Notes: generated by a model from the letters alone, not told the origin. Shown: positions 24,377 to 33,568, numbered from the stretch's first letter. The stretch: 64,000 nt of DNA from QFOX01 sp033763655 (GCA_033763655.1 JANRKD010000012.1:1-64000), one strand, 5' to 3'. Numbers and translations: made by a program.

Positions 24377-26209
24377 ATGCTTCGTTTCCTGATTTGCGTC
24401 GGTATGGTGTTGCTGGCGCTGCCCGCGCACGCCGCCTCGCTTGAGGCCACCTACAGCGTATGGAAAACCCTGCGCGCCCCGGGCACCGATGCTGTCGGCT
24501 TTCGCGATGGCTACCATTTCCTGACAGAGCATCCCGGCTGGCCCGAGGAAAAAATCATCCGTCTGCGCAGCGAAGCCGCCGCCTTTGATGAATCTCCCGC
24601 CCACGGCGTCATGGAGAAATTCTGCGCTGATTTCCCGCCCCTCTCAGGACGCGGCATGCTCGCCTGCGCGCAGGCCGGGGTGGGGGATGCCGCCACCCGC
24701 GCCGCCTGGATAAAACAGGCCTGGGTGCAAGGCGATTTCAACGCCGATGAAGAAAAACGCATCCTGAAGAAACATGGCAAAAAGCTTCGCCGCGACGACC
24801 ATACCGCCCGCCTCGATCGCCTGCTGTATGAGGGGAAGCTCGCCGCTGCCAAACGCCAGTTGCCGCAGGTACCTGTCGAACGGCACAACCTGTTTCGGGT
24901 ACGCATCGCCCTGCTCAGCGGCGACAAAAAAGCGCCCCAGCTGGTCAACACCCTCTCCGTTGCGCAGCGGCGCGATGCGGGCATTATTTTCGAACGCATC
25001 CGCTGGCGGCTGAACAGGAACGACGACGCTATCGCCGACCTGCTGCTTGCCGCACCGAAAGAAGTCCCCTACCCCGAGCTTTGGTGGCCCCTGCGCGCCC
25101 GCGCCGCCCGCGCCGCCATCAGCACGCGCCATTATGCACGGGCGCTGGCGCTGGTGACGCATCACGGCAATCTTTCCGGGGAAGCGCGCGCCGAAGCGTT
25201 GTGGCTGAACGGCTGGCTGCATTTACGCCATCGCGGCGACGCCGCCACGGCCTACAAGGCGTTTTTTACGCTCTATACTTCGGTCAACACCCCGGTCAGC
25301 AAAGCCCGCGCCGCCTATTGGGCCGCCCGCGCCGCCGAGAAAAACGGCAACCCCGGCATCGCCGGTGAATGGCTGGAGAAAGCCGCCCGCCACCCTACCG
25401 TGTTTTATGGCCAACTGGCTCTGGCGCGGCTGAAACCCAAGGCGCCGCTGGCACTGCCCGCACCCCCCGCCGCCACCGATGCCCAGCGCCAGCAATTTGA
25501 TGCCGACCCGCGCGTGCGCATGGTGCGACGGCTGGCAGCCGACGGCGACGAAAAAATGCGCGACCTGTTCCTCACCGGCCTCGGCCTGCGCCTGAACGGT
25601 GACGGCCCGCTCGCGCTGCTGGCCGAACTGGCGGCGGATGTCGGCGGTGTGACGGGCGGGGTCGAAGCGGCCAAACTGGCGCTGCGCAACGCCGTCGTGA
25701 TGATCCCGCACGGCTGGCCACGCCTCGAATTGCCCGAAGGTCTGGGCATCGAGCCCGCGCTGGCCCTCGCCATTACCCGTCAGGAGAGCGAGTTCAACGC
25801 CGATGCGCAAAGCCCCGCCGGCGCACGCGGCCTGATGCAATTGCTGCCGACGACGGCCAGACAGGTCGCCCGACGGCTCGACATGCCTTACCGCCCCGCC
25901 ATGCTCACCGACCGCGCCATCAACCTCACCCTCGGCTCACGCTATCTCGGACAGATCATCGACGGTTTCGATGGGTCCTATGTGCTCGGCATCGCCAGCT
26001 ATAACGCCGGGCCGGGCAACGTGCGCCAATGGATTGCCGCGCAGGGGAAACCCCCTGAAAACCTGCACGGCGCCATCGACTGGATTGAATCCATCCCCTT
26101 CGGTGAAACCCGGAATTATGTCATGCGGGTGCTGGAAAATGTCGGCGTCTACCGGGCGATTACCACCCCCGATGCCCCTCTGGCCATCGAGGCGGATGTG
26201 CTGCGCTAA
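24377..26209 (+). CDS. slt: Soluble lytic murein transglycosylase
   Basis: 610 residues with signal peptide (MLRFLICVGMVLLALPAHAAS). A long helical superhelix region (about 60-430) precedes the C-terminal lysozyme-like domain with catalytic Glu470 (TRQESEFNADAQS), GARGLMQLLPTTA and SYNAGPGNV. It cleaves peptidoglycan to 1,6-anhydromuropeptides in the periplasm. It is convergent with a small lipoprotein gene five bases away. Confidence 0.94.
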   Translation: MLRFLICVGMVLLALPAHAASLEATYSVWKTLRAPGTDAVGFRDGYHFLTEHPGWPEEKIIRLRSEAAAFDESPAHGVMEKFCADFPPLSGRGMLACAQAGVGDAATRAAWIKQAWVQGDFNADEEKRILKKHGKKLRRDDHTARLDRLLYEGKLAAAKRQLPQVPVERHNLFRVRIALLSGDKKAPQLVNTLSVAQRRDAGIIFERIRWRLNRNDDAIADLLLAAPKEVPYPELWWPLRARAARAAISTRHYARALALVTHHGNLSGEARAEALWLNGWLHLRHRGDAATAYKAFFTLYTSVNTPVSKARAAYWAARAAEKNGNPGIAGEWLEKAARHPTVFYGQLALARLKPKAPLALPAPPAATDAQRQQFDADPRVRMVRRLAADGDEKMRDLFLTGLGLRLNGDGPLALLAELAADVGGVTGGVEAAKLALRNAVVMIPHGWPRLELPEGLGIEPALALAITRQESEFNADAQSPAGARGLMQLLPTTARQVARRLDMPYRPAMLTDRAINLTLGSRYLGQIIDGFDGSYVLGIASYNAGPGNVRQWIAAQGKPPENLHGAIDWIESIPFGETRNYVMRVLENVGVYRAITTPDAPLAIEADVLR

Positions 26210-26214
26210 CCCGC

Positions 26215-26436
26215 CTAACCGCCGCCGCAGGAAGGTGCCTCGCTGATGTTGCCGCACCATTTATAAACGGCAGGCTGCGTATAGTAACTGTCGTTATCGG
26301 CAGGCGCAGCCGCCTGACCGGAACGCGGCAGTTCGTAGAGGTCCATGACATCCGATTTTTTTTGCGAGGCGGCGCAGGCGGAAAGCATGCAGAAAAGCAA
26401 AATTACCGGCGGGGAGAACTGTTGGCGAAAAATCAT
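26215..26436 (-). CDS. Small lipoprotein, function unknown
   Basis: 73 residues from ATG 26436, which opens a signal peptide ending in lipobox LSAC. The mature part is short, with three Cys (including CGNISEAPSCGGG at the end). An upstream in-frame ATG (26481) would extend the signal peptide unnaturally. No family recognised. Confidence 0.6.
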   Translation of the reverse strand: MIFRQQFSPPVILLFCMLSACAASQKKSDVMDLYELPRSGQAAAPADNDSYYTQPAVYKWCGNISEAPSCGGG

Positions 26437-26711
26437 GAGCGGGGCTATAGCATAGCCTTTAGTGCGACGCAGCAAAAACATGGCGTAAGTAAATGATTGC
26501 CCTCATCATCCCCCCAAAGATTAACACGGATATTGTTATATTAATAAATCGTTAGATATCTGTGTATAATTTTTGCAGGCTGCTGTAATAAAATAGAACA
26601 ACAGCTATTTTCACAGTGGCATCCGGCCATGGATACGCAGGCGCCACGCGCCGCTGCCGGATAATCGCCTGCTATTGCTGAACTCTATAAAAGCACAATA
26701 AAAACAGTTGG

Positions 26712-26739
26712 TTGACATTTATTCCCGCGCAAAGATTAA
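26712..26739 (+). promoter_or_regulatory. Candidate sigma70-type promoter
   Basis: TTGACA at 26712-26717 and GATTAA at 26734-26739, spacing 16. This would start transcription near 26746, about 54 bases before the start codon. Confidence 0.4.
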
Positions 26740-26755
26740 CCCACCCCCTACAATT

Positions 26756-26770
26756 TTAACTAAATATTAA
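26756..26770 (+). promoter_or_regulatory. CtrA-type binding site TTAA-N7-TTAA
   Basis: TTAACTAAATATTAA matches the full alphaproteobacterial CtrA consensus with exact N7 spacing. It lies 30 bases before the histidine-kinase-like gene and just downstream of the candidate promoter, so CtrA could repress that promoter or drive a second one. The match is seen; binding is inferred. Confidence 0.5.
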
Positions 26771-26799
26771 TTATCTGGGGGTAAATCTTATAACTGCCG

Positions 26800-28005
26800 A
26801 TGAATCCTATCTTTATTCACGCTTCAGAACCGACCGGCCCGCGCGCAGCCCGCCCGCCACGGGCACGCGGCGAGATTGCGCTGACCGGCACGCTGTTCTT
26901 TCTTCCCAACCTCGCGCTTACCCTGCATTTTACCGGGATTGCCGCCGGATTTCAGTGGCCGGAACGTTGGAAAGCGCCTTTCTCGAACCTCGCCCTGTTG
27001 CCGCTCGACACATACCTCCTCTGGCTGGCTGGCAACCTTGTCGGCCTTGGCCTCTTTTTCACCCTGCACCGCCTGCTCGTGCAGCCGCTCGGCCACATCG
27101 CCCGGCAATTGCAGCCGCTGCGCCGCCTCTGTGCGCACGAAAGCCCTGCCGCTGCGGCATCCTGCCTGCATCTCCCCCGGCTGGCCCGCGACATCGGCCG
27201 GTTTGCCAGCTTCGCGCTCGAGCATTACCGCAAGCATCTCGAAGCCACGCAGGCACTGGAGCAGGCGCGGCAGGTCATCGCGCAATTTGCCCTCGAACAG
27301 CAGCTCATCCTCAGCAGCGCCCACCGCGAGATCGGCGCGCAATACCGCGCGGTGCTCTCCTACGCCCACTATCTTGAGGAGCATGTCGCACGCCGCCAAT
27401 GCGATCCCGCCCTGCGCTACGACCTCGACGAGGTCTGCGAATCGAGTTTCAACCTGAAGATTATCGCGGGCGCCCTTGCGGTACTTGGCACAAAAGAGCC
27501 GCTGCCTTCGGGCGATGTCGCCCTCGCGCCGCTGATGCAGCAGACCATGCTGACCCTCGCCCCGGCGCTCGATCGCCGCAGCATGAAACTCACCACGGCA
27601 GACGTAGACCTGTCGGTCACCGCCCGGGGCGATGCAGGTACCCTCGCGCAGATTCTATGGATGATGCTGCTCGGGATGATCCGCTATGCGGCGGATGAAA
27701 GCACCCTGCAGCTGCGCTGCCTGCGTAGCGGCGATGGCGCGCGGGCACTGCTGAGCATTGTGGTCAGCGAATTATCGCCCAACCGCCTCTCGGAGGAGGA
27801 GCGCGGCGATTACCTCGCCCGCCGCCTGAAGCACCTCACCCCGCATATGTTCGCCGAAACCATCCGCATCCACGGCAATATCCAACTGGCAAACCTGCTG
27901 ATTCAGCGCATGGAAGGCGCCATCCGCGTGCTGCCGCTCACCGTTTCCTCCTGCGAGATATGCATGGAGCTTCCGGCGGCGGCAATACCCGACTCCGGCC
28001 AGTAA
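26800..28005 (+). CDS. Membrane histidine-kinase-like protein with degenerate catalytic domain
   Basis: 401 residues. Two membrane helices (about 28-50 and 67-90), a HAMP-like linker and coiled coil (92-165), then a DHp-like helical hairpin with His175 in LSSAHREIGAQYRAVLSYAHYLEE; the usual Pro after the H-box is missing. The C-terminal domain resembles a HATPase in shape (Asp278, QILWMMLLGMIRYA) but both N-box Asn are replaced and no DxGxG box is visible, so ATP binding is doubtful. It may be a pseudokinase or phosphotransfer protein, like ChpT in lacking ATPase residues but with a membrane anchor that ChpT lacks. Confidence 0.65.
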   Translation: MNPIFIHASEPTGPRAARPPRARGEIALTGTLFFLPNLALTLHFTGIAAGFQWPERWKAPFSNLALLPLDTYLLWLAGNLVGLGLFFTLHRLLVQPLGHIARQLQPLRRLCAHESPAAAASCLHLPRLARDIGRFASFALEHYRKHLEATQALEQARQVIAQFALEQQLILSSAHREIGAQYRAVLSYAHYLEEHVARRQCDPALRYDLDEVCESSFNLKIIAGALAVLGTKEPLPSGDVALAPLMQQTMLTLAPALDRRSMKLTTADVDLSVTARGDAGTLAQILWMMLLGMIRYAADESTLQLRCLRSGDGARALLSIVVSELSPNRLSEEERGDYLARRLKHLTPHMFAETIRIHGNIQLANLLIQRMEGAIRVLPLTVSSCEICMELPAAAIPDSGQ

Positions 28006-28066
28006 TTTTTCTGTGGCGGGGCGGATTTCAGCTTCACATCATGCCGATAGTGTTTACTCTTACGGC

Positions 28067-28092
28067 AAGCCCTGCATGGTGCCGGGCTTTTT
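28067..28092 (+). terminator. Probable rho-independent terminator
   Basis: Stem AAGCCC / GGGCTT with an eleven-base spacer, then a T-run, between the kinase-like gene and the EF-hand gene. Confidence 0.6.
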
Positions 28093-28110
28093 CCCGAAGG
28101 AGCCTTCGCC

Positions 28111-28458
28111 ATGAAAAAGATTTCGTTCTGTGCCGTCAGTTTACTCGCCGCATTCACCGTCAGCAGCGCTATTGCCGCTGAGTCGTCGCCGCACCGCCCT
28201 GCGGCGCACCCGATGTTCGAAAAAGCAGATGCGAACAGCGACGGCGGTATCTCCAAAGACGAATGGCGCGCCAAAGGTGACAGCATGTTCACCGAAATAG
28301 ACGGCGACAAGGACGGCAAACTCACCAAAGACGAAATGAAAGCACACCACGAAGCGAAGCGCGCCGAGTGGAAACAACGCCGCGAGGCACGCGCTGCCAA
28401 AGCCGCCGCCGGTGAGAAACCCGCCGCCGCCGCACCGGCACCCGCCGCGAACAAATAA
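28111..28458 (+). CDS. Exported EF-hand protein
   Basis: 115 residues. Signal peptide (MKKISFCAVSLLAAFTVSSAIAA), then two EF-hand calcium loops, DANSDGGISKDE and DGDKDGKLTKDE, about 25 residues apart, then a basic and Ala/Pro-rich tail. Likely a periplasmic calcium binder. SD AAGGAG at 28097-28102. Flanked by a terminator upstream and a strong hairpin downstream, so it is probably monocistronic. Confidence 0.85.
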   Translation: MKKISFCAVSLLAAFTVSSAIAAESSPHRPAAHPMFEKADANSDGGISKDEWRAKGDSMFTEIDGDKDGKLTKDEMKAHHEAKRAEWKQRREARAAKAAAGEKPAAAAPAPAANK

Positions 28459-28473
28459 GCAGGAAGAAACCTC

Positions 28474-28503
28474 CCCGCATCCCGGTGCAAATCGGGGTGC
28501 GGG
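28474..28503. terminator. Strong GNRA-loop hairpin after the EF-hand gene
   Basis: Thirteen continuous pairs (two G-U) closed by a GCAA loop. No T-run follows, so it may stabilise the 3' end or terminate with a factor rather than act as a standard terminator. Confidence 0.5.
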
Positions 28504-28541
28504 CACTTGCACCGCTGCGCGCTATCCGTTACACCAGCCGC

Positions 28542-29267
28542 ATGGATGATTGCACAAAAACCGCCGAAACCGCTGAAGCCACCCTCGCCGCCCTGCGCGC
28601 GCGGATTGATGCGATGGATCGCCAGCTTGCGGATTTATTCAACGCGCGCATCGGCATTATCGCCGAGGTGGCGGCGCTGAAAGCGGCGCACTGGCCCAAC
28701 ACCTGCCATATCCGCCCGGGCCGCGAGGGGCAGATGCATCGGGCCACCTGCGACCGCTTTGCCCACGGCCCCTTCCCCGCGCTCGCGGCGCTGGCCATCT
28801 GGCGGCAGTTGATTGGCGCCAGCACCCATCTCGAATCGTCGCTTGCCGTGACGGCGCTGGCCGCTTACCCCGAACATCTCTGGCTGGCGCGCGAGTATTT
28901 CGGCGTGCAGGTCGGGCTTACCGCATCCGCCACGCTCGCCACCGCGCTGGAAACGCTGGCCACACGCCGTAGCAACATCCTCATCCTGCCGACCCCGACG
29001 GCAAGCGACTGGTGGCAACAGGCCGAAGCCTTGCGCGCCGCCGGACTGTTCATTTTTGCACAGTTGCCCGTGGTGGCGGACAACCTGCCTGCGGGCGCAA
29101 CGGCAGCAGTCGCTCTCGCCACCGTTACCCCCGAGCCTTCGGGCGACGACATCAGCTACCACCTGCGCGCGGGCGAACTGGTAACGCGCGACGGCTTCCA
29201 TCCGGATGACGACGGTATTTTTCTCGGCGCCCACCCGCGCGCCATTCACTTAGGAGCCTCTGCATGA
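28542..29267 (+). CDS. Chorismate mutase (AroQ) with C-terminal dehydratase-like remnant
   Basis: 241 residues from ATG 28542. The N-terminal 80 residues form an AroQ mutase: LRARIDAMDRQLADLFNARI with the conserved Arg and Asp, then AEVAALKAAH. Residues about 100-230 look like part of a prephenate-dehydratase-type periplasmic-binding fold but lack its catalytic TRF motif, as in other alphaproteobacterial mutases. It converts chorismate to prephenate. Overlaps hisC by 4 bases in a run mutase-hisC-tyrA, which suits phenylalanine/tyrosine synthesis with HisC as the aminotransferase. Confidence 0.85.
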   Translation: MDDCTKTAETAEATLAALRARIDAMDRQLADLFNARIGIIAEVAALKAAHWPNTCHIRPGREGQMHRATCDRFAHGPFPALAALAIWRQLIGASTHLESSLAVTALAAYPEHLWLAREYFGVQVGLTASATLATALETLATRRSNILILPTPTASDWWQQAEALRAAGLFIFAQLPVVADNLPAGATAAVALATVTPEPSGDDISYHLRAGELVTRDGFHPDDDGIFLGAHPRAIHLGASA

Positions 29268-30355
29268 CCCAACAGCCTATCCCCAAACCCGGCATCCGCG
29301 ACATCTCCCCCTACACGCCCGGCAAGTCGAAAATGCAGGGCGATGCCCGCGTCATCAAGCTTTCCTCGAACGAAAATCCGTGGGGCCCGTCGCCCAAAGC
29401 GATTGCGGCTTTTCAATCCCTGGCGGGCGAGTTGCACCGCTACCCCGACGGCGGACACGCCACCCTGCGCGAGGCGATTGCCGACAGCCAGCATTTACCG
29501 GCGGCGCAAATCATCTGCGGCGCGGGGTCGGATGAATTAATCGGCATGCTCGTCCACGCCTATGCCGGGGTGGGCGACGAGGTGCTTTATACCGCCCACG
29601 GCTTCCTCATGTATAAAATCTATGCCCTCGGCAACGGCGCGACCCCCGTCACCGCGCCCGAGAAAGACCTGCATACGGATGTGGACGCGTTGCTTGCCGC
29701 CGTCACCCCGCGCACGAAAATCGTCTTTGTCGCCAACCCCAACAATCCGACCGGCACTGTCATTCCGTTCAGCGAAATCCGCCGCCTGCGCGCGGGCCTG
29801 CGCGAGGACATCATCCTCGGGCTGGACGCCGCTTACGCCGAATATCTCGATAGCCCCGACTACGAGGACGGCCTCCGTCTGGTGAAGGAAGGCAGCAACA
29901 CGGTGGTGTTTCACACCTTCTCGAAAATCCATGGCCTGCCGGCGTTGCGCCTTGGCTGGGCCTTCGCGCCCGCGCCGATGATCGACGTGCTCAACCGCGT
30001 GCGCAGCCCGTTCAACGTCAGCGCCCCGGCCCTTGCGGCCGGCGTCGCCGCCATCGGCGATGCGGGCTACCTCGCCGCTATGCGGGCGAAAAATGCCGCC
30101 GAACGCGCGCGGGTGGCACAGGCCATCGCCGCGCACGGCTACCTGGTAGTGCCAAGCGTCACCAACTTTGTGCTGGTGCGTTTCGGGGAGGATACGGCGA
30201 AGGTGAACGCCCACCTCGCCGCGCACGGGCTGATCGTGCGCGAAGTGGCCGCTTATGGCTTGCCGGATTACCTGCGCATTTCGATTGGCACGGCGGAGGA
30301 AAATACTCTGCTGCTCGCCGCGCTTGATGCCTTCGCGAAAGCCCGCGCCGCGTGA
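29264..30355 (+). CDS. hisC: Histidinol-phosphate / aromatic aminotransferase
   Basis: 363 residues, fold type I PLP enzyme. SSNENPWGPSP, FVANPNNPTGTV and Lys221 (TFSKIHGLPALRLGW) are diagnostic. Placed between chorismate mutase and prephenate dehydrogenase with 4-base overlaps, so it likely also transaminates prephenate or phenylpyruvates, as known for HisC2-type enzymes; no other his gene is in the window. Confidence 0.93.
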   Translation: MTQQPIPKPGIRDISPYTPGKSKMQGDARVIKLSSNENPWGPSPKAIAAFQSLAGELHRYPDGGHATLREAIADSQHLPAAQIICGAGSDELIGMLVHAYAGVGDEVLYTAHGFLMYKIYALGNGATPVTAPEKDLHTDVDALLAAVTPRTKIVFVANPNNPTGTVIPFSEIRRLRAGLREDIILGLDAAYAEYLDSPDYEDGLRLVKEGSNTVVFHTFSKIHGLPALRLGWAFAPAPMIDVLNRVRSPFNVSAPALAAGVAAIGDAGYLAAMRAKNAAERARVAQAIAAHGYLVVPSVTNFVLVRFGEDTAKVNAHLAAHGLIVREVAAYGLPDYLRISIGTAEENTLLLAALDAFAKARAA

Positions 30356-31488
30356 GTGAACGTCTGCATATTGCTCTGCTGGGCGCGGGGCAGCTTGGCG
30401 GCTCGTTCGTGCTCGCGCTGCGCGAGAACGGCGCGGATATTTTCGTCAGCGCCTACGACCCGGCCACTGCACACGCCGAAACCCTGCGCGCGCGCGGCGC
30501 GGTCGATGCCGTTGCCACGACGCCCGCCCAAGCCGCGCACGGGGCGGATATTATCGTCCTCGCCGCGCCGCTGGGCGCCTACCGTGCGCTGGCGCAAGCG
30601 ATTGCCCCACAGGTCGAAAACGGCGCTATCGTCACCGATCTCGGCTCGGTCAAAGGCAGCATGGTGGCGGTCGCGCGCGCGCTGCCGCAGGCGCATATTG
30701 TCCCCGCACACCCAATCGCCGGTAGCGAAAAATCCGGCCCCGATGCCGCGCGGGCGGATTTATTCGCCGGCAAGCTGTGCATCCTCACGCCCGACGAAAC
30801 CACCGACGCCGAGGCCTTCCGGGCTATCGAGGCGCTGTGGCAACTCGCCGGGGCGGAGGTTATCGCCATGCCCCACGAAGTGCACGACCAGATTTACGCC
30901 TACGTCTCGCACCTGCCGCACTACATTGCTTTTGTGGCCGCGCATTATTTCCATAAGCGCGGCATCACCCTTGAGGCGGAGGACGTCATGCTCGGGCAGT
31001 TCCTGCGCATCGCCCGTTCCAACCCGCGTATGTGGACGGATATTGCGCTCGAAAACCGGGCGGCGCTGCTGCCTGCGCTTGCGACCTACATCGCCCTGCT
31101 CGAACATTTTGCAGGCGAGTTGCGCGCGGGCGACCCGGGTGCAGGCGCCGCCGACACGAACATTCTCGCCAAAACGCTGCTGCCGCGCGTGCTGGCCGCC
31201 AGCCTGATTTCAGGCGTCTCGCTTTACGAGCAGCACTCGGGGATGAACCTGCGCCCGTTCGGGGCGGGCGGCCTGCGCGACATGGTCGCCCCGGCGGCGA
31301 TTTCGCCCGAGGCCGACACCGAGGCGATGAGCGCCAACGCCGCCGCCATGGCCGGGATTATCGAGGGGATTCTTCCGCATTTGCGCACGCTCGAAGCGCA
31401 GCTTGGCAGCGAGGATGCGCCCGCGCTCTATGCCGGCCTCAGCGAAATGGCCGAGGCGGCGCACACGCTCAACGCCTTCAGAAATTAG
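30352..31488 (+). CDS. tyrA: Prephenate/arogenate dehydrogenase
   Basis: 378 residues from a GTG start overlapping the hisC stop (GTGA). NAD(P) site GAGQLGGS (11-18), DLGSVKGSM, the substrate motif PAHPIAGSEKSGP and SHLPHYIAF are present. It oxidatively decarboxylates prephenate or arogenate for tyrosine. Cofactor and substrate preference (TyrA or TyrC type) cannot be told from sequence. Its 3' end overlaps the convergent HAD gene by 11 bases. Confidence 0.92.
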   Translation: MSERLHIALLGAGQLGGSFVLALRENGADIFVSAYDPATAHAETLRARGAVDAVATTPAQAAHGADIIVLAAPLGAYRALAQAIAPQVENGAIVTDLGSVKGSMVAVARALPQAHIVPAHPIAGSEKSGPDAARADLFAGKLCILTPDETTDAEAFRAIEALWQLAGAEVIAMPHEVHDQIYAYVSHLPHYIAFVAAHYFHKRGITLEAEDVMLGQFLRIARSNPRMWTDIALENRAALLPALATYIALLEHFAGELRAGDPGAGAADTNILAKTLLPRVLAASLISGVSLYEQHSGMNLRPFGAGGLRDMVAPAAISPEADTEAMSANAAAMAGIIEGILPHLRTLEAQLGSEDAPALYAGLSEMAEAAHTLNAFRN

Positions 31489-32137
31489 CTGTAATCAGCG
31501 CCTTTAACGCCTCGTGGTCGCGCACATGCACGGCGAACGGGTAGCCGTCATATTCCCCATTTGTTTCGGGGACATCCTGCTCGCCATAGAGAACCGGCGT
31601 GCAGCCCGTCGCCTGCGCAGCACCTAAATCCGCACCTGTGTCCCCAACGAACCAGACATCCGCGGCGGGCGCGATGCCCGAATCCCTGAGCGCGAACAGC
31701 ACCGGATCGGGGTGGGGTTTGTCGCGCGGGGCATCGGTCGCACCGACGGCGACTTTGAAATATTTCTGCCAACCAAGATGCGCCAGCTCAAGGCGCAGGG
31801 TGGGGGCCTGTTTGTTGCTCACCACCCCGAGAAATATATCGGGCGCGATGGATTCGAGCATCGCCGTCACCCCGGGCAGCGGCGTCAATTGTTCAAGATG
31901 CAACGCGCGGTAGCTCTGCTGGTAATGCGCCCCCGCCTCCTGCCAGCGTTCGCCAAAAAGCGTCGGAAACGAATCGCGCATCGAGTGTTTGACCTCGTTG
32001 CGGATACGCTCGTAGCTCCATTCGGGTTGGCCCATATGGCGCATGGTCACGTTCATGGCGGTGTGAATCAGCGGCCAGGTATCGACCAGCGTGTTATCCC
32101 AGTCGAACAGAATCGCGCGCGGCTTTACAAGCGTCAT
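31478..32137 (-). CDS. HAD hydrolase, phosphoglycolate phosphatase-like
   Basis: 219 residues. HAD motifs: FDWDNTLVDT (nucleophile Asp in motif I), VVSNKQ (motif II), the Lys in DKPHPDP (motif III) and FVGDTGADLGAA (motif IV). Cap type C1. It is the last gene of the exbB-tonB-rfb operon, overlapping rfbC by 4 bases. The substrate may be phosphoglycolate or a sugar phosphate. Confidence 0.88.
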   Translation of the reverse strand: MTLVKPRAILFDWDNTLVDTWPLIHTAMNVTMRHMGQPEWSYERIRNEVKHSMRDSFPTLFGERWQEAGAHYQQSYRALHLEQLTPLPGVTAMLESIAPDIFLGVVSNKQAPTLRLELAHLGWQKYFKVAVGATDAPRDKPHPDPVLFALRDSGIAPAADVWFVGDTGADLGAAQATGCTPVLYGEQDVPETNGEYDGYPFAVHVRDHEALKALITANF

Positions 32138-32706
32138 CGGGCGCTCTCAAACCAGGTGGTTAAATGCGCTTGCATTGCCGCCAGCGTCGGCAGGGCAGCG
32201 TCGCGATCGGAGAGGATGGCCTCCTCGCGCGCATATGGCCACGCAATCGCAAGGGCCGGGTCATCGAAACGGATGCCGCTCTCGCCCGCCGCCGCGTACA
32301 GCGCGCTCATGTGGTAGACCACATCCGCCGCCGCATCGCCCAGCACGCAGAACCCATGCGCGAAGCCCGCCGGAATCCAGAGCATCTCGGCGTTTTCCTC
32401 GCTCAGCTCGACCGCCACATGCCGCCCGAAACTCGCCGAGCCAGGCCGCACATCCACCGCGATATCGAGGATCGCGCCCCGGGTGACGCCAACCAGCTTA
32501 CCCTGCGCAGGCGTATGCTGAAAATGCAGACCGCGCACCACACGCGGCAACGAGCGCGAGTGGTTGACCTGCACAAAATCCGCCGTAATCCCGAGGGCGT
32601 GGAACTTTTCCGCATGGTAGCGCTCGATAAAAAAGCCGCGCGTGTCCGAAAGTTTATCGAGCGTCACCCGCTTGACTTCGGGGAGCGCCGTATCATGAAT
32701 CCGCAT
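32134..32706 (-). CDS. rfbC: dTDP-4-dehydrorhamnose 3,5-epimerase
   Basis: 190 residues, cupin fold. DTRGFFIERYH, FVQVNHSRSLPRVVRGLHFQ (catalytic His), GAILDIAVDVRPGSASFG and IPAGFAHGFCVL are signature segments. Third step of dTDP-L-rhamnose synthesis. The first two enzymes (rfbA, rfbB) are not in the window. Confidence 0.95.
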   Translation of the reverse strand: MRIHDTALPEVKRVTLDKLSDTRGFFIERYHAEKFHALGITADFVQVNHSRSLPRVVRGLHFQHTPAQGKLVGVTRGAILDIAVDVRPGSASFGRHVAVELSEENAEMLWIPAGFAHGFCVLGDAAADVVYHMSALYAAAGESGIRFDDPALAIAWPYAREEAILSDRDAALPTLAAMQAHLTTWFESAR

Positions 32707-33568
32707 AGATTTCCTTCATGGCGAGGGGGATACCTTCGTGCCAGTGTGGCATACGGATGCCGTAGGAGGCAAGCGCGCCGCCATCAAGACGCACATCTTT
32801 CGGGCGCGGGGCGGGCAAAGGATACTCATCCGTCACAATCGGCACCACGCGCGCGCGGCTCTGCAGGGCGCGGGCGATCGCGCAGGCGAAACCGTGCCAG
32901 CTGGTGTGGCCTGCCGCGCTCAGGTGGTAAATCGCCGCCGGGATTTCACCGCCAATCAGGCGCGGCGCGGCTTCTGTAATTGCCTCCGCAATATGCTGCG
33001 CATGGCTCGGCGCGCCGAGTTGGTCAGCAACCACGCGCACCTCGTCGCGCTCCCTGAGCAACGTCGCCATAGTGCTGAAAAAGTTTTTGCTGCGCCCGCC
33101 ATAGACCCATTGCAAGCGAAAAACATGCCCGCCCTGCGCGCGCACTGCCACTTCGCCGTCGCGTTTGCTGCGGGCGTAAACCCCAAGCGGGTGCGTGGCC
33201 GCCGCCTCGTCGTAGGGCGCCCCTGCGACGCCATCAAAGACATAATCGGTCGAGAAATGCACCAGCTTCACGCCCTGTTCTCCGGCGGCGGTGGCAAGCA
33301 TTCCGGGCATTTCAGCGTTGATACGCATAGCCGTCGCCGCGTCCTTTTCCGCCGCATCCACTGCCGTATAGGCCGCCGCGTTGATGACCAGTTGCGGCTC
33401 CACCGCGCGCAGGATGAGGGCAATTTCCTTCGGCGTTGCCTGCGCGAAATCGCAGCGCACCCGGTCGATGCCGGTCACCTCATACCCCGCCGCCGTGAGC
33501 GTGGTCAGCAGGCGGCTGCCCACCTGCCCGTGGGGGCCAAACAGCACAATGCGCGGGGCGGCGCTCAT
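32693..33568 (-). CDS. rfbD: dTDP-4-dehydrorhamnose reductase
   Basis: 291 residues, extended SDR. FGPHGQVGSRLL nucleotide loop, NAAAYTAVDAAE, FSTDYVFDG and the YxxxK pair (YARSKRDGE) are present. Last step of dTDP-L-rhamnose synthesis. Overlaps tonB upstream by 4 bases and rfbC downstream by 14. Confidence 0.95.
   Translation of the reverse strand: MSAAPRIVLFGPHGQVGSRLLTTLTAAGYEVTGIDRVRCDFAQATPKEIALILRAVEPQLVINAAAYTAVDAAEKDAATAMRINAEMPGMLATAAGEQGVKLVHFSTDYVFDGVAGAPYDEAAATHPLGVYARSKRDGEVAVRAQGGHVFRLQWVYGGRSKNFFSTMATLLRERDEVRVVADQLGAPSHAQHIAEAITEAAPRLIGGEIPAAIYHLSAAGHTSWHGFACAIARALQSRARVVPIVTDEYPLPAPRPKDVRLDGGALASYGIRMPHWHEGIPLAMKEIYADS

Larger units (their letters stand above)
26437..26799. 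other. AT-rich regulatory region upstream of the histidine-kinase-like gene
   Basis: About 360 bases with no gene, unusually AT-rich for this window. It holds a sigma70-like promoter (26712-26739), a CtrA-type box (26756-26770), several further TTAA words, and an imperfect palindrome near 26580-26610. The ATG that follows has no clear SD. Confidence 0.6.

Noticed and set aside
26800..28005. Calling this gene chpT
   Set aside because: ChpT is a soluble protein of about 220 residues without membrane helices; this is a 401-residue membrane protein, so only a functional analogy can be offered.
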